From Bombyx mori (taxonomy: Eukaryota; Arthropoda; Insecta; Lepidoptera; Bombycidae), in the NCBI RefSeq assembly GCF_030269925.1, contig NC_085120.1, positions 11,683,501 through 11,747,500 on the forward strand: a DNA stretch of 64,000 nucleotides. The letters run 5' to 3'. Below, one piece after another: positions 51,524 through 62,995 of the stretch. The translations under genes and the position numbers were made by a program. Position 1 is the stretch's first letter; each line of letters begins with the position of its first letter. The notes beneath the pieces were generated by a model that saw only the letters and a list, made by a program, of their open reading frames with translations, was not told where the DNA came from and ran no database searches.

Positions 51524-51850
51524 AAATCGTATCTAAATTCAAGCAAAAACGTTTTAAATTAATAATCGTAAAACAAGCGAAATTACAAAAACCATTTTAA
51601 TGTCATTAGAGCCACGTAATTCTGTGAAATTGCTCGAGAAATAAGACCATTCGCCAGACAATACATTTCCTTGAGTGTTTTAATTGCTTTTTTACGGAGT
51701 CTACCGCCGAAAGGCTGAAGCGTTACAAAGGCATCAAGGCACGAGATTAGCAATTGCCGGGGTAACACCAATTAGACTCAGCCTTTGTGATGGTTGCAGT
51801 AGTGGTGTCATAACTCGTCCAACCTTAAACCGGCGTGTTCAGTTGAGCTC
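51524..51850. other. Unique stretch, no gene seen
   Basis: Nothing recognised. Confidence 0.4.
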
Positions 51851-52095
51851 TTGTTAGATTTTTTTTAATTTAAGAGTGATCGAGCTGAGGGTCTACCAAG
51901 TGGTTACCGGAGACCATAGACATCTACAACGTAAATGCCACCACCTACCTCGAGACGTGAGTTCTATGATCTCAGTTTTTACAGTAAAACGGCTGGCCCA
52001 CGGCTCAAAACATAACCCGTTACTGCTTAACGCAGAAATCGACAGGGTGGTGGAACTTACCTACTCATGTGGACTCACAAAACGTTCTACCATGA
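51851..52095 (-). mobile_element. Bm1 SINE 3' part, degraded
   Basis: GAGGGTCTACCAAGTGGTTA, CATAGACATCTACAACGTAA, CTACCTCGAGACGTGAG, GGCTGGCCCACGGCTC and CACAAAACGTTCTACCATGA in antisense Bm1 order. Confidence 0.78.
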
Positions 52096-52129
52096 GGTAA
52101 GACAAACAACATCAATACATGCATGGTTT

Positions 52130-52235
52130 CTGAATCTCAGGTCTTAGAGTACAACGGCTGTCCCGCCCTTCAAACCGAAACGCATTACTGCTTCACTGTA
52201 TAAATAATGGCAAAAGACGTCCCACCACCACCAGC
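52130..52235 (-). mobile_element. Bm1 SINE internal fragment
   Basis: AGAGTACAACGGCTGTCCCG CCCTTCAAACCGAAACGC through CGTCCCACCACCACCAG; an additional, separate piece in the same orientation as the previous one. Confidence 0.75.
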
Positions 52236-52512
52236 ATATTACGTATTTTCTAATTCCAACCAGTTTCATTTCAATCCACTTAATAATACTAATTAAAAAT
52301 ATAGACAGCAGCCAGCAGCAACCAGACCTGTTAATCTTAGTCTAACTATCTTAATGGTTGAGCGAAATGAAGTATTTTTGTCGGAAAACGAATCCAAAAC
52401 AAAAACAACTTGAAGTTCGAAAGAGGACAAAACGAGAATGATAATCGGCTTAATTGCGACCTAGGAATCGAGAAAAACAGAAAAACATACGGTCTAAATC
52501 GAATTTTTAGAA
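52236..52512. other. Unique spacer
   Basis: Nothing recognised. Confidence 0.4.
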
Positions 52513-52945
52513 GTCGTCGTAGCCTAAAAGATAAGACGTCCGGTGCATTCGTATTGAGCGATGCACCGGTGTTCGAATCCCGCAGGCGGGTATCAATTTT
52601 TCTAATGAAATACGTACTTAACAAATTTTTACGATTGACTTCCACGGTGAAGGAATAACATCGTGTAATAAAAATCAAATCCCGCAAAATTATAATTTGC
52701 GTAATTACTGGTGGTAGGACCTCTTGTGAGTCCGCAGGGGTAGGTACCACCGCCCCGCTTATTTCTGCCGTGAAGCAGCAATGCGTTTCGGTTTGAAGGG
52801 TGGGGCAGCCGTTGTGACTATACTGAGACCTTAGAACTTATATCTCAAGGTGTGTGGCGCATTTACGTTGTAGATGTCTATAGGCTCCAGTAACCACTTA
52901 ACACCAGGTGGGCTGTGAGCTCGTCCACACGTCTTAGGATTAAAA
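52513..52945 (+). mobile_element. Bm1 SINE, full length, best preserved
   Basis: GTCGTCGTAGCCTAAAAGAT (A box region), GATGCACCGGTGTTCGAATC (B box), GCAGGCGGGTATCAATTTTT, the middle GGAATAACATCGTGTAATAA and the complete body to CACACGTCTTAGGATTAAAA. About 430 bp. The clustered open frame on the minus strand at 52346-52750 is antisense Bm1 and flank. Confidence 0.92.
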
Positions 52946-53304
52946 AAATAAATAAAAAAAATAATAAAAAATTCTGATTAAAAGGTATGCCGCGGCCAAT
53001 ATGATTGGGTCGCGTTATACCGCTCAGAGTACCAACATGGCGATGAAAAAATAAAATTTAAACCGCTGTGAAGTTTTACTGACGACGGTTTGGGAAACAT
53101 TAACCGCATCGACCTTGGCACCGTAACAAATTAGACCGATCAGATGTTCTTTATTAGGTTCCTTGGTGGCATTTATTATGCTTCCAAAAGCTTTTACTGT
53201 CGACGATCTTTTATTATTTATTCCTTGAAACGTGGTCAATCTTTCATTGAAGTTACAATGTGTTTATTACGCTTTTTGATTGTACGAGCTTTTGATTTTA
53301 TTTA
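52946..53304. other. Unique stretch, no gene seen
   Basis: The 71-codon minus frame at 53024-53239 has no recognised motif. Confidence 0.45.
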
Positions 53305-53695
53305 TCTATATATTAATACGTGAAGCAGAAACTTTGTACTTCTTTTTACGAAAATTGCGCTGACGGAGGAGTATGAAATTTCTCAGACTTATAAAGAACA
53401 TAGAGAAGGAATGCAGAAAGTTAATATTTTTTTTTAAATTATGCACAAAAAATACATTAAAGCAATTAAAAAAAACACACGCTAGCATACTATTTGTTTA
53501 TTGTAAAACCTTTCTTATTGTTTAAAGTCTGTGGTCAAATTGAGAATAGATTAAATATTTTGTCTTTATTAATATTTTTCTAGAATGTAGTCTTGGCGAA
53601 ATCTGTCATTATAGAGGTATAATATAATATTGACAATAGAATCATAACAGTGTACAATCTTTATAGTCCAATTTCGACTACTGTGGGACCACTAG
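53305..53695 (+). mobile_element. Non-autonomous Helitron, family A copy 5
   Basis: A precedes TCTATATATTAATACGTGAA GCAGAAACTTTG; it ends GACTACTGTGGGACCACTAG before T. It has small internal deletions and lacks the ATTAATT block before the 3' palindrome (GTCCAATTTCGAC, one arm mutated). Confidence 0.87.
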
Positions 53696-53702
53696 TAAAT
53701 AT

Positions 53703-54266
53703 TGCTATGTCGGCAAGAGTAGCGCCATCTGGCATCATATAGCAGAAACGAATATGAAAGGAACTACTAATATCGAGAACGCTCGAGAAGTGTAACGCCA
53801 TCTATAATCAAATAGCGCAAACACATTTTTTTTTTATTGCTTAGATGGCTGGACGAGCTCACAGCCCACCTGATGTTAAGTGGTTACTGGAGCCCAAAGA
53901 CATCCACAACGTAAATGCGCCACCCATCTTAAGATACAAGTTCTAAGGTCTCATGTATAGTAACGACGGCTGCCCCACCCTTCAAACCGAAACGCATTAC
54001 TGCTTCACGGCAGAAATAGGCAGGGTGGTGGTACCCACCCGCGCGGACTCACAAGAGGTCCTACCACCAGTAAACACCAGTAGACACATATCGAAACGAC
54101 TCGCTCTATCGGGAATATTCTTGATAATTACAGATTTTTCGTATTGACTATAAAAGGGTTGCAGAGATAACATGATTGCAATTAGTAAGCGGTTCTACTC
54201 CAAGCGAAACAGCCAACGGACCACCTGAAGCGAAGCGGAAGAAGTGAATTGAGAATTGTGAAATTT
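53703..54266 (+). mobile_element. LTR (family E), degraded and split by a Bm1
   Basis: Starts TGCTATGTCGGCAAGAGTAG CGCCATCTGG. It is interrupted at 53825-54071 and resumes with TCGGGAATATTCTTGATAAT, GACTATAAAAGGGTTGCAG, CCAAGCGAAACAGCCAACGG and GAAGCGAAGCGGAAGAAG. The 3' part after GAAATTTTCC is lost. Confidence 0.82.
53825..54071 (-). mobile_element. Bm1 SINE 3' part inserted in the LTR
   Basis: ATTTTTTTTTTATTGCTTAG to CCTACCACCAGT, flanked by AAACAC at 53819-53824 and 54072-54077. The SINE is clearly younger than the LTR. Confidence 0.9.
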
Positions 54267-55544
54267 TCCTTATAGTACAGGATCCCTGGTACACTTTTCA
54301 TCATTTATTACTAACAAGCTGATTTTTCGTGAGTAGCTTCCTTTTGACTAGACGCCCAACTTTTTTCCTTACGTTGGTAAATGGTAGCTTACTAGGGGTA
54401 ACAAGGATAAAATACGTATCAGTAGGTATAAATATTTTATTAACAGATATGAGTAGAAGGGTTATTTTGATAATATCCTGAAAAGCACCCCACGCTTTAT
54501 TAGAATAAAATAATTTTTAATTCAAATTTATTAAAATTTATTTTCTATTTTTTAGTTGGATTTTTTATAAAAGCGTATTTTGTTAGTTTTTTTAAACTAT
54601 TATTTATATACCATATATGTTATACTTGTCACTTAATTGTCAATGTATTTTAAGAAACTGCCCATTCTTACTACGGAGCAATCAACTATTCCAGTTTGAT
54701 GAATACGACAACAGTTAGGTTTTATAATCATTACAATTATGTTTTCAAATGCTATCCGAAAACTCTGGTAGCGGCTAGACCATAACAATTCCAGCAAAGT
54801 TCAAAATACAGCAGACTCGATAAAAATGTATCTCTCCAACAACAAACCCCTGACGTGTGCTTTGTAAATAAACTTAGTATTTCAGCATGGGAGAACTTTG
54901 TTTAGTTCAGAAGAAACATAAATCCGGTCAAAGCACATTTAGGCGTTTGAATGCATTTACTACGGCTTAAGTCATACGAAACAAGATATTTCCACTTAAA
55001 TCTAATAATAACAAAGATGTGTGGTGTCGTGGGACACCGGATAGGAACCAAGTTCCTTATTAAAAAATATTAATGTTAAGTTCTAGTCGAGGTATAAAGA
55101 AAATAATTATTCGGGTCTACATTATTATTATGATTTTTTTAATTGATAAAAATAAAAATAATCGCAAGGGTCAAACCACCAGTGCTATGGAGTAGCCTAC
55201 ATGATCACGGTATCTTCTACGCCAGGTAAGTATGATGTAGCAAGAGAAATACGAGAACGTCTATCAACTGTGTAACATCACGTCACCGCGATTCAGGAAT
55301 TGTTGAATTTACGTGCAGCGACATCTGTTGATAACAAACTAAATAGAAAAAATCTTACGTTACGGACGTTTTTTCCCGGTTAGGGTACCGTCCCATAAGG
55401 AACTTTGCTCCAAAACACTAAACTAGGTACTATATTTGACAGCAAATATACAACAATATATTAGTCGCACTAATGATCTCTACAAATAATTCAAGTTTAA
55501 CAAAACGTTATTAGAATTCACTTTGACACGAGCAGGCATACTTG
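54267..55544. other. Unique stretch, no gene seen
   Basis: About 1.3 kb AT-rich, nothing recognised. Confidence 0.45.
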
Positions 55545-55700
55545 TCCTATCTGGTGGTAAAACGTCTTGTGAGTCCACACGGGTAGGTACCACCACCCTG
55601 CCTATTTATCTATTAAGCAGTAATGCGTTTAGGTTTGAAGGGTGCCGTTGTACTGGAAAAACTGAAACCTTAGAAGTCATGTATCGAGGTGGGTGGCGGC
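55545..55700 (+). mobile_element. Bm1 SINE internal part, truncated both ends
   Basis: TCTGGTGGTAAAACGTCTTG to CGAGGTGGGTGGCGGC, then a direct switch into the next, inverted Bm1. Confidence 0.82.
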
Positions 55701-55702
55701 TT

Positions 55703-55935
55703 TTTTTTGTTTCTTAAATTTGTGGCCGACCTGGTGTTAAGTGGTTACTGGAGCCGATAGACATCTACGATGTATATGCGGCACCCACCTTCAGATATAA
55801 GTTCTAAGGTCTCAAGTTTAGTTACAACGGCTGCCCCACCCTTCAAACCGAAACGCATTACTGCTTCACGGCAGAAATAGGCAGGGCGGTGGTACCCACC
55901 CGCGCGGACTCACAAGAGGTCCTACCATCAGTATT
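55703..55935 (-). mobile_element. Bm1 SINE 3' part, inverted next to the previous
   Basis: TTTTTTTGTTTCTTAAATTT, GGCCGACCTGGTGTTAAGTG to GAGGTCCTACCATCAGTA. It lacks the usual CACAGCCCAC block by a small deletion. Confidence 0.85.
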
Positions 55936-57283
55936 ATAAAATTTACATTTAAAGTTCACTTTTTTCAACAAGTAGATTTCTTAAATGACTGAATTGAAAT
56001 ATTTAATTTAAAAACTCTAACTACAAAAGTAATTACCACCGTAGTTTCTACAAAAATTTAATATTTATTTGTATAAGAAAAAGAGGAGATGCTTCAAAGC
56101 GTCTCGTGAATTACGAATTTTAAAGTTTTGATTTGAAGATTAGCTAATGAAATTTGTCCGCTCTCGCTTGTGTTATGTGCCGCTTAAGCAAATGTCATTG
56201 GAAAACGTTTTCGTAGCAATTTCGTGAATTTCGATCGCCTGCCTTGTCTCAAAGACGACACGTGCTGTGGTTATGAATCCTTTCATATTTCAACCTTGTC
56301 TTCTAAAGTTTGAATGTTGTTCGCTGTATCTATGTAAGCTATGAATTGTGTACGAATGTAAAATCTATGTTTCTTTTCTGATTGTTTTAAATCATAACAG
56401 TTATTTCAATTTAGTTTTTCTTTTTCGTTTCTTCTAATTTTTATTGTAGTTTTTATCACCTTTTAAGTTTGTGCACATTATGTACCTTGCCTTAAATTCC
56501 GCAACACGTCAAAGGGAAATGGAGGTGACTAAAAATCAGCACAGTTGCATCCACTTTGAAAATAATCAGCTGAACAAACTCATTTAAAATAATTTTTTTC
56601 ATCTACATGGTTGCTTCTATTCAATTAGCGCTCGAAGCCTCCATTTAGGCAAATAATGCTTGTGTCGGACTCCGAATCCTTTTCCCAGTTTTTTTTTTCT
56701 TTTAAAGATTATTACATACACATACTGTTACCAATATTAGACGGTAATAATGTGTGGTATTATAACTATTATGAAATTGTTTAAAATCAATGTGGGGGAA
56801 TCGATAAAGGCAGCATATGGTGTCCTTGCTTAGCAGAGCGTCGATCCTAATGTGGTCTCTCGGTACTTATACGAGAAGATTTTCAATGTTTTTAAAACAA
56901 ATTTTGTTAGATTTCTTGTAATTTGTTTATTCATTTAACTTTGTGCACAAGGTTACAGTGTGGAATTTAATGGCTCAAGTATTTTTTACCAATCAACCAC
57001 AGGTGATTCCAAAAACACTATGGTACTTACAGCTGAAATCATGACAAATAAATAACATACAACCCATAATAGTTATAATATCACAAAAATATCGGCAATA
57101 GCTACCATTTTATGGTGGTTAAGTGTTGTGAAAATTTAAAATATCTGCACTGTATATTAATTCTCTTGAGCCTCGAGATTTCAATTTGGACATGAAAACT
57201 CCAACTTAACTTAATATTAGGAACATTCCACCACACAAATAACCAACCAATCTAGGGCTCATTACCGTACTAATATCAACGAC
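55936..57283. other. Unique stretch; weak LINE-tail relic near 56930
   Basis: No gene seen. GTTTATTCATTTAACTTTG, ACCAATCAACCACAGG near 56925-57005 resembles the tail at 11641-11765. Confidence 0.4.
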
Positions 57284-57370
57284 ATTCGGGCTTAGCTATG
57301 CCCCTGGCATTGACGATGTCTATAAGCATGGGTGACCACTCACTATCAGCGTGGCACGCTCATTAGTCTC
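57284..57370 (+). mobile_element. LINE family-C 3' tail, heavily degraded
   Basis: CGGGCTTAGCTATGCCCCTG, GCATTGACGATGTCTAT, GGGTGACCACTCACTATCAG and CGCTCATTAGTCTC follow family-C order. Confidence 0.6.
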
Positions 57371-57837
57371 AAAAGACGCTTGCTTTACACGGCACGAAAC
57401 AATATGAACGAACCAACTAATGAATTTCCGATGTGATTCGACCGAAACAGAAGCGGGCTTACGTTTAGCTAATTGCATTTCGTTTCGAGAATAAATCGGG
57501 CGGAAGAATTGAAGATTTGTTTTACGAAAGAATCGAGCCAATTCCTGCTCTATTCCACACGTTTAGCACTACATCGGCACTAGGTCTCACTAGATCCAGT
57601 ATTATCCGGCTTAATCTGGTTTCGTCCGGCCCGGTTCTCGTTGCCAAGCGCGCGGACGGAATTCGGAGGCCGAACCCGAAAATTTTTCATTTCGAGGTAT
57701 TGAAATGTGAACGTACGTAGATTTCTTGAAAGCATTCCAATATTCGAATTTGTAGTTTTACTTGTTCTTCATATTCTGTTGTCAAGCGATAAAACCGTAT
57801 CCGTCTGTTCTTTATAACAATAACGTTATGAACGCTG
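57371..57837. other. Unique stretch, no gene seen
   Basis: Frames at 57320-57720 have no recognised motif. Confidence 0.4.
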
Positions 57838-58190
57838 AAGTGGAGATGGACAGGACAGATATCTTAAGAGAGAAATACGAAAAATGGACCCACGGGACGG
57901 CTGTAGGAAAAAGGAAGACAGCCAAAACGTTGGGAAGATGAAATAAAGAGTATAGCCGTATACATTGGAGTCGAATGGCCAAAAATAGGGAATATTGGAA
58001 ATCTTTAGTGGAGACCTTTGTCGAGAGACAAGCTGTTTTGAAAACCACACTGAATGCCGAACGGAATACTTAATTATAAGTTGGATTTAAATTTAAGTTA
58101 TTATTAATAAATTTAAGTTATTATTAAGCAATAGAAGTTAGTAATTATGAAGTAAAACAGCAATAAAGGCTTAAGCAATAAAGGTTTTAT
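57838..58190 (+). pseudogene. RTE-clade LINE C-terminal remnant
   Basis: Fragments read GDGQDRYLKREIRKMDPRD, then in another frame GRQPKRWEDEIKSIAVYIG VEWPKIGNIGNLWSLVETF VERQAV. RWEDE.K...G..W and F.ERQA are RTE-type C-terminal motifs, with frame changes between blocks. The end carries a direct duplication of AATTTAAGTTATTATTAA at 58087-58130. Confidence 0.78.
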
Positions 58191-58193
58191 TTT

Positions 58194-58395
58194 ATTGATT
58201 TTCTCGCCGGATCTTCTCAATGGGTCACGATTTCGATCCGGTGGTACTTTCCACGAAGCATTACTCTTGCTAGTTGCTTGCTTGCTTGCCGTGTTAGCAA
58301 TTACCTCAGGTGGAACCCGTGAGCTTACCTATCGGTCCGCGTGAAGTTGAATTAACCCCTTAGGCTACCAACGGTTAGGTAGGGGGAAAAATGAG
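58194..58395 (+). mobile_element. LINE 3' tail, CTGAG-core family D
   Basis: TTGATTTTCTCGCCGGATCT, CACGATTTCGATCCGGTGG, TTGCTTGCTTGCTTGCC, GTGAGCTTACCTATCGG and CTTAGGCTACCAACGGTTAG GTAGGGGG; closest to the 25290 copy. Confidence 0.75.
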
Positions 58396-60315
58396 CATGA
58401 CGGATTCCAGGTGTTATCAGGAATAACTAAAAACAATGGTGGTATAATCTGAGTAGTGACCTCAAGTTACGTAACTTGGTATTTTCTGTAACGGAATAAA
58501 TAACGGTATAAAAAGGTCCACTTTTCTTTCATTTTAAGCACGAAATAAATGCTTTCACTACACAAATATGGTCAGTCAATTCATATGTTTTCAGTACCTC
58601 AATCTCACCAGCCACTGCTATATATCTTAATTACCTAAGCCGTTTTACTGATAAAAGCAATTCAGAAGTTTACGGTAATACTAGGCAAAAATTATGCACC
58701 ACCGCATATGAGTCTACCACCGATGCTGAATATTTAAATTGAGGAAAATAAAACAAACAACGTAATTCTCGATTGATTCTAGAAAGATTATATTTTGTTT
58801 TTTACGTTACATAAAAGCCATACCACTTTCTCGTTGATACCGAATCCCATAAACAACACGGCAAGAAAGCTACCACTCACGTTGAAGCATAATTCGCTTT
58901 GAAATTTCAAGCATAATTATAATAATAAGCCAAACTACAACGTCAAATGGGCAGCTTGTCATAGCGACAGGGAAATTAAGTGGGATCAGAGTGACAGGAT
59001 TATCGTGATGTGACGAGGGTTTAGGATGCACCTGGGACCCTAGATTGTTGACCTAGATACTTATTACTTGGAAACGACAACGGATATTAGTTAAAATGTA
59101 CTCAGAATGAAGACGTTGACACCTAAAGGATTGTATATGCAACAAAGAAATGTTCAAACGTAAAGGCATCATCGGACGTCATCAGGCGTCCATGGACCTT
59201 TAAGCAGGTGTAATTGTAATAACAAAGCATTTTTAATATATTCCTAATGATTATTTTATCGGTATCCCATATTACAAAAACTTAGAATGTTTTAAACAAA
59301 GACACAGTAGGAATTTTTTTCAAAAACCCACATTGCGACTCCGTTGGGTCACAAACCCGTAACTTCTAGTAAGACCAGAAACTTTTAGATCCCTGTTCAA
59401 TAAACGCGCTTACCCTATATTTTAATATACAGAACGAACACCGTGAAAGCTTCCTAAAGCTCGCCAATAAAGCTAGAACATTCTAGAAGCCATTAAAATT
59501 GCAAATTGTTTTACGTAACGTAAAGAGATACTGAAAGTTCTTTTAATAACTTTTAAACGAGGTAGATTTCATATTTGCTGAATATATCAACTAGAACGGT
59601 ATATTTAGAATTTACTGGTAGACTTATCTACACCAGAATAGATAAGTAACGTCATGATGTCAGTTTCACTGATAGAAATTGGCAATGCTAAGGTCTTTTG
59701 ATGCTTGGAGTCAAGTCGGGTCCGTTTTTCCTTTGCTACCAACAATTTCGCCAAGTCTACTAATTCGAGGATTGAATGACGTATATCATAAGTTGATTTA
59801 TGGATAGTTCCACTCGTCGAGAAGAATCAAACAGACTCAGAATATATTTTTTTATTACTTAATTAATTCATTTATGTTTACTAGCTGAGACAGATGACAC
59901 AATCGTGAGGGCGAAAGTCATAGATGAAGTTGGGGGACTACCTTCAGACACGAGGAGCGTGACTGGAAGAAGATTATTGTTTGATAAATTTTGTTTTGTT
60001 TCAAATAACAGTAATTACAATCAAAACAGAAACATAAAAAAATAATAATACAAAAGCGAACGAAAAAGCCTGAAGCGAATCAGTAAATTTCACGCAGAAA
60101 CATGATTTAAAAAAACACTATAAACTACGGCCTTATTTCATTATTTTCATTCCATGAGACGGATAAAATAAAGATAATAATAATAATCTTAGATAAATAA
60201 AAATAAAAAGGCTGTATTTCCTTATCCATAGCTTTCATTTCAAATGTGGTATTTGTTTGTTAATGTTTAGTTATTTGTTAATGTTTTGCTTATTGTCTAA
60301 ATGTTAGTAAGAGTT
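58396..60315. other. Unique stretch, no gene seen
   Basis: 1.9 kb AT-rich; short AATA runs near 60175-60190. ACTAGCTGAGACAGATGACA at 59880 may be a worn Helitron end. Confidence 0.4.
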
Positions 60316-60317
60316 CG

Positions 60318-60570
60318 TTATTCGACATGGACCCCTCCTCGGGTGAAGGCCTCCTCCAGTCCTTTCCACTGGTCTCTGTCCTTGCCAATAGTTTGCCAGT
60401 CCTTTCCTATTATTTCGGTTATGTCGTCAGCCCATCGTCTTTTTGGTCTCCCTACCTTTCTTTTGCCAATTGGCCCTTTCCACATTGTAGTGTTGACTGT
60501 CCACCTGGTGTCTGTGTATCTCAATACGTGACCCACTGCCATTTCAATTTTAGAGCTTGACCCCAAATTA
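60318..60570 (-). pseudogene. RTE-clade LINE C-terminal remnant
   Basis: The minus strand reads IEMAVGHVLRYTDTRWTVNT TMWKGPIGKRKVGRPKRRWADDITEIIGKDWQTI GKDRDQWKGLEEAFTRGGVH. GKRKVGRPKRRWADD and the spaced tryptophans are the RTE tail in its clearest form here, in an unbroken frame to a stop at 60318. Upstream reverse transcriptase is missing. Confidence 0.87.
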
Positions 60571-60654
60571 AGATTCCCTTGCTTATGAACTAGAACGAGA
60601 ATTAGGTACCAGAAACTTATATACATACTTTAAGTTTAAATATATACATAATGG

Positions 60655-60725
60655 GAGTAATACCCAAACAAAGATTAAACAAACTTGTTCATCACATGTT
60701 GTTTGCCCGATGTGGGAATCTGTAA
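60655..60725 (-). mobile_element. tRNA-derived SINE (second family) fragment
   Basis: ACCCAAACAAAGATTAAACA, CTTGTTCATCACATGTTG and GATGTGGGAATC are antisense to the body and B-box side of the family. Confidence 0.6.
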
Positions 60726-61054
60726 ATTCTGTAAAGTTCACTTCAGTTTGAGCTATTTATATTTTTGTGCAACAAAATGATTACGCGTATTTTAACCTGT
60801 TCTTTAGGTTGGCCAGTCAATAACGCTTTTAGAATTAATACCGTCTTTCATACCGTCAATATCGCCTTACTTTGTACTATCCCAAAGGTGCTTTTCAGAA
60901 AATACTACTCATAAAAAAACCATTACCGAAATTCCAAGCTATTCAGAAATTCATACAACGTCTTGCAACTTGTGTTCCAATCTTCAATATAAAATTTATA
61001 TCGTCTAGACACAACATCGGTTTTTTTTTTTAAATAACATGTGACAGTCGCGCT

Positions 61055-61262
61055 TCTGAGTATGGAGATGTATGGAAATGGTAGTGCAAGGTAGAGGGGG
61101 AAGAGGTCGACCGAAGAAGACATGGATGGAGTGTGTGAATGACGATATGAGACAGAGAGGAGTGAGTGTTGAGATGACGGCTGATGGAAGAGAATGGAAG
61201 AGAAAAATTAGCTGTGCCGACCCCACATAGTGGGATAAGGTGGAGAAAAAGAGAGAGTCGCG
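61055..61262 (+). pseudogene. RTE-clade LINE 3' remnant
   Basis: GRGRRPKKTWMECVNDDMRQ-like reading (GGTCGACCGAAGAAGACATG, GTGAATGACGATATGAG) then GCCGACCCCACATAGTGGGA TAAGGTGGAGAAAAAGAGAG. Same lineage as 15655 and 29512. The first and last ~15 bases (GTCGCGCTTCTGAGT) are repeated at 61046-61060 and 61257-61271, a good target duplication. Confidence 0.85.
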
Positions 61263-61394
61263 CTTCTGAGTGAATAAGTTGTTTTAGGAATGTAATATTC
61301 TAGATTGAAAGGTGAACATTGTATGATTGAAGCGATAACAATTTCATTGAATCCATATTCGAGTCTGAGACTTTTACTTTAGTTTCAACATATC

Positions 61395-61642
61395 CGTTTT
61401 TTTTATTATTGCTTAGATGGGTGGACGAGCTCACAGCCCAACTGGTGTTAAGTGGTTACTGGAGCCCATAAACATCTGCAATGTAAATGCGCCACCCACC
61501 TTGAGATATAAGGTCTAAGGTCTTAGGTATAGTTACAACGGCTGCCCCGCCCTTCAAACCGAAACGCATTGCCGCTTCACGGCAGAAATAGGCAGTGGTA
61601 CCTACCAGCACGGACTCACAAGAGGTTCTAGCACCAGTAATA
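61395..61642 (-). mobile_element. Bm1 SINE 3' part
   Basis: TTTTTTTTATTATTGCTTAG to AGGTTCTAGCACCAGTAA; lacks the tRNA head and has a short deletion in the GGTGG region. Confidence 0.88.
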
Positions 61643-62331
61643 AAAATTTTATAGTCACTAAAATTAATTAGATTATTATTTTTAGGAAACATTAACTGTC
61701 TGTGTTTTTCTGTAAACAGTGTGGCTTAAAGAAAAATGTGTCCGATGTTCTCGAATTGTGAATAAATTTGCTAGTAATCTATTTAATTTATTAATATAGA
61801 ACATCATTTGTCGTCTTTTGAAATATCGCAAAAAGAAAACCAATTTGCATTTCGAAAAATTTTAAAATACGTATCTCAAAAAAGAAGCCATCACTATTAC
61901 TGAATCACCTGTGAACTATACAGTTTGCATTCATTCTTCTTACAATTGTGAGAATGCTAATGACGTGGGCCTAGTTATAAGATCATGATTGTCTACAAGA
62001 AACAAACAAATTCTAAACGCCACCACAGAACGTTGACCCCTTAATTAAGAGCCTGGAACGTGGGCTGAATTATGCGAAGCTGGGGCCGTACTGCAATTAA
62101 TATTACCGTATACCGCATACCTCCTTATGTACAGCTTGACTAGACTTGGCAGCGTCTGTTTCGTAGTTTAGGAAACGCTTCATCTAGAACCAAAGACTCG
62201 GCGTCTACTATGAAGACCAAATAGCTATTGCGACCAAAATAGAACGAATTAACATGATTTTGTGGCAAGATATTTGACAGATGTCTGAATTTCGCTTACG
62301 ACCTTTTCAAGATAAGCCTGAATATATACAA
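61643..62331. other. Unique stretch, no gene seen
   Basis: Nothing recognised. Confidence 0.45.
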
Positions 62332-62415
62332 GTTCCCAACAACAACATTCGGACCGTCGGTCTATCGAGCGAAATCACTTGCTCGGTGGAAGATCTCCCC
62401 TTTGTCGTTTTTCCC
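62332..62415. repeat. Unnamed repeat with CTCGGTGGAAGATC motif
   Basis: Matches 25944-26035 over ACCG.TGGTCTA.CGAGC and GCTCGGTGGAAGATC blocks. Confidence 0.45.
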
Positions 62416-62789
62416 TAAAACTGCATCATATTGGAGAGCTTTGACATTGGCCCAAACTGCAGTCTTCAGTTTTTAAATGTCTCAAAATTAACGTATAGTT
62501 TTTCATCACCACAGATTCAAGAATTATGATTATAAAAAAGTTTCCAATAACTCTAAAAGACACAAAACCAAATAGTAGATATTCAATTGTAAGATAAAAG
62601 AGCGAATAATTGTTAATGACAAGTAAAACGTGACGTTTATACTATTTGATACTGACTCTTAAAGAGATTGATGAAAAATTACTGTGAACATGAAACTGAG
62701 ACCAGCGGTAACACAACAAGGCAATGCATCTTTATTTAATCACAATGACATGATGAGGAATGTTTCGTAAGTAGGAGATCCAAATATAT

Positions 62790-62995
62790 AATAATAATAA
62801 TAATAATAGCCTTTTTATTCCTAAACATAGGGTTACAAGAGGTCCCTAAGTTCGGTGTGCCTTTTGGCATAGGCCTCCTCCAATTCCTTCCAATGGGTCC
62901 TATCCCTTGCTACTCTCAGCCAGAATGGTCCCGTTGTCTGCTTCAAGTTATCTTCCCATCTCCTGATTTGACGACCCCTACTTCGTTTGCCGTTG
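62790..62995 (-). pseudogene. RTE-clade LINE C-terminal remnant with AAT tail
   Basis: The minus strand has ATCAGGAGATGGGAAGATAA, GCAAGGGATAGGACCCATTG and GAAGGAATTGGAGGAGGCCT, the same layout as the 60318 copy (W...W...EEA). It is followed by ATTATTATTATTATT (plus-strand AAT run 62790-62808). Confidence 0.75.

Noticed and set aside
51157..54266. LTR retrotransposon spanning 51.2-54.3 kb
   Set aside because: Both LTRs are in the same orientation but differ in age and preservation, and the interval contains Bm1 and a Helitron with no pol-like frame.
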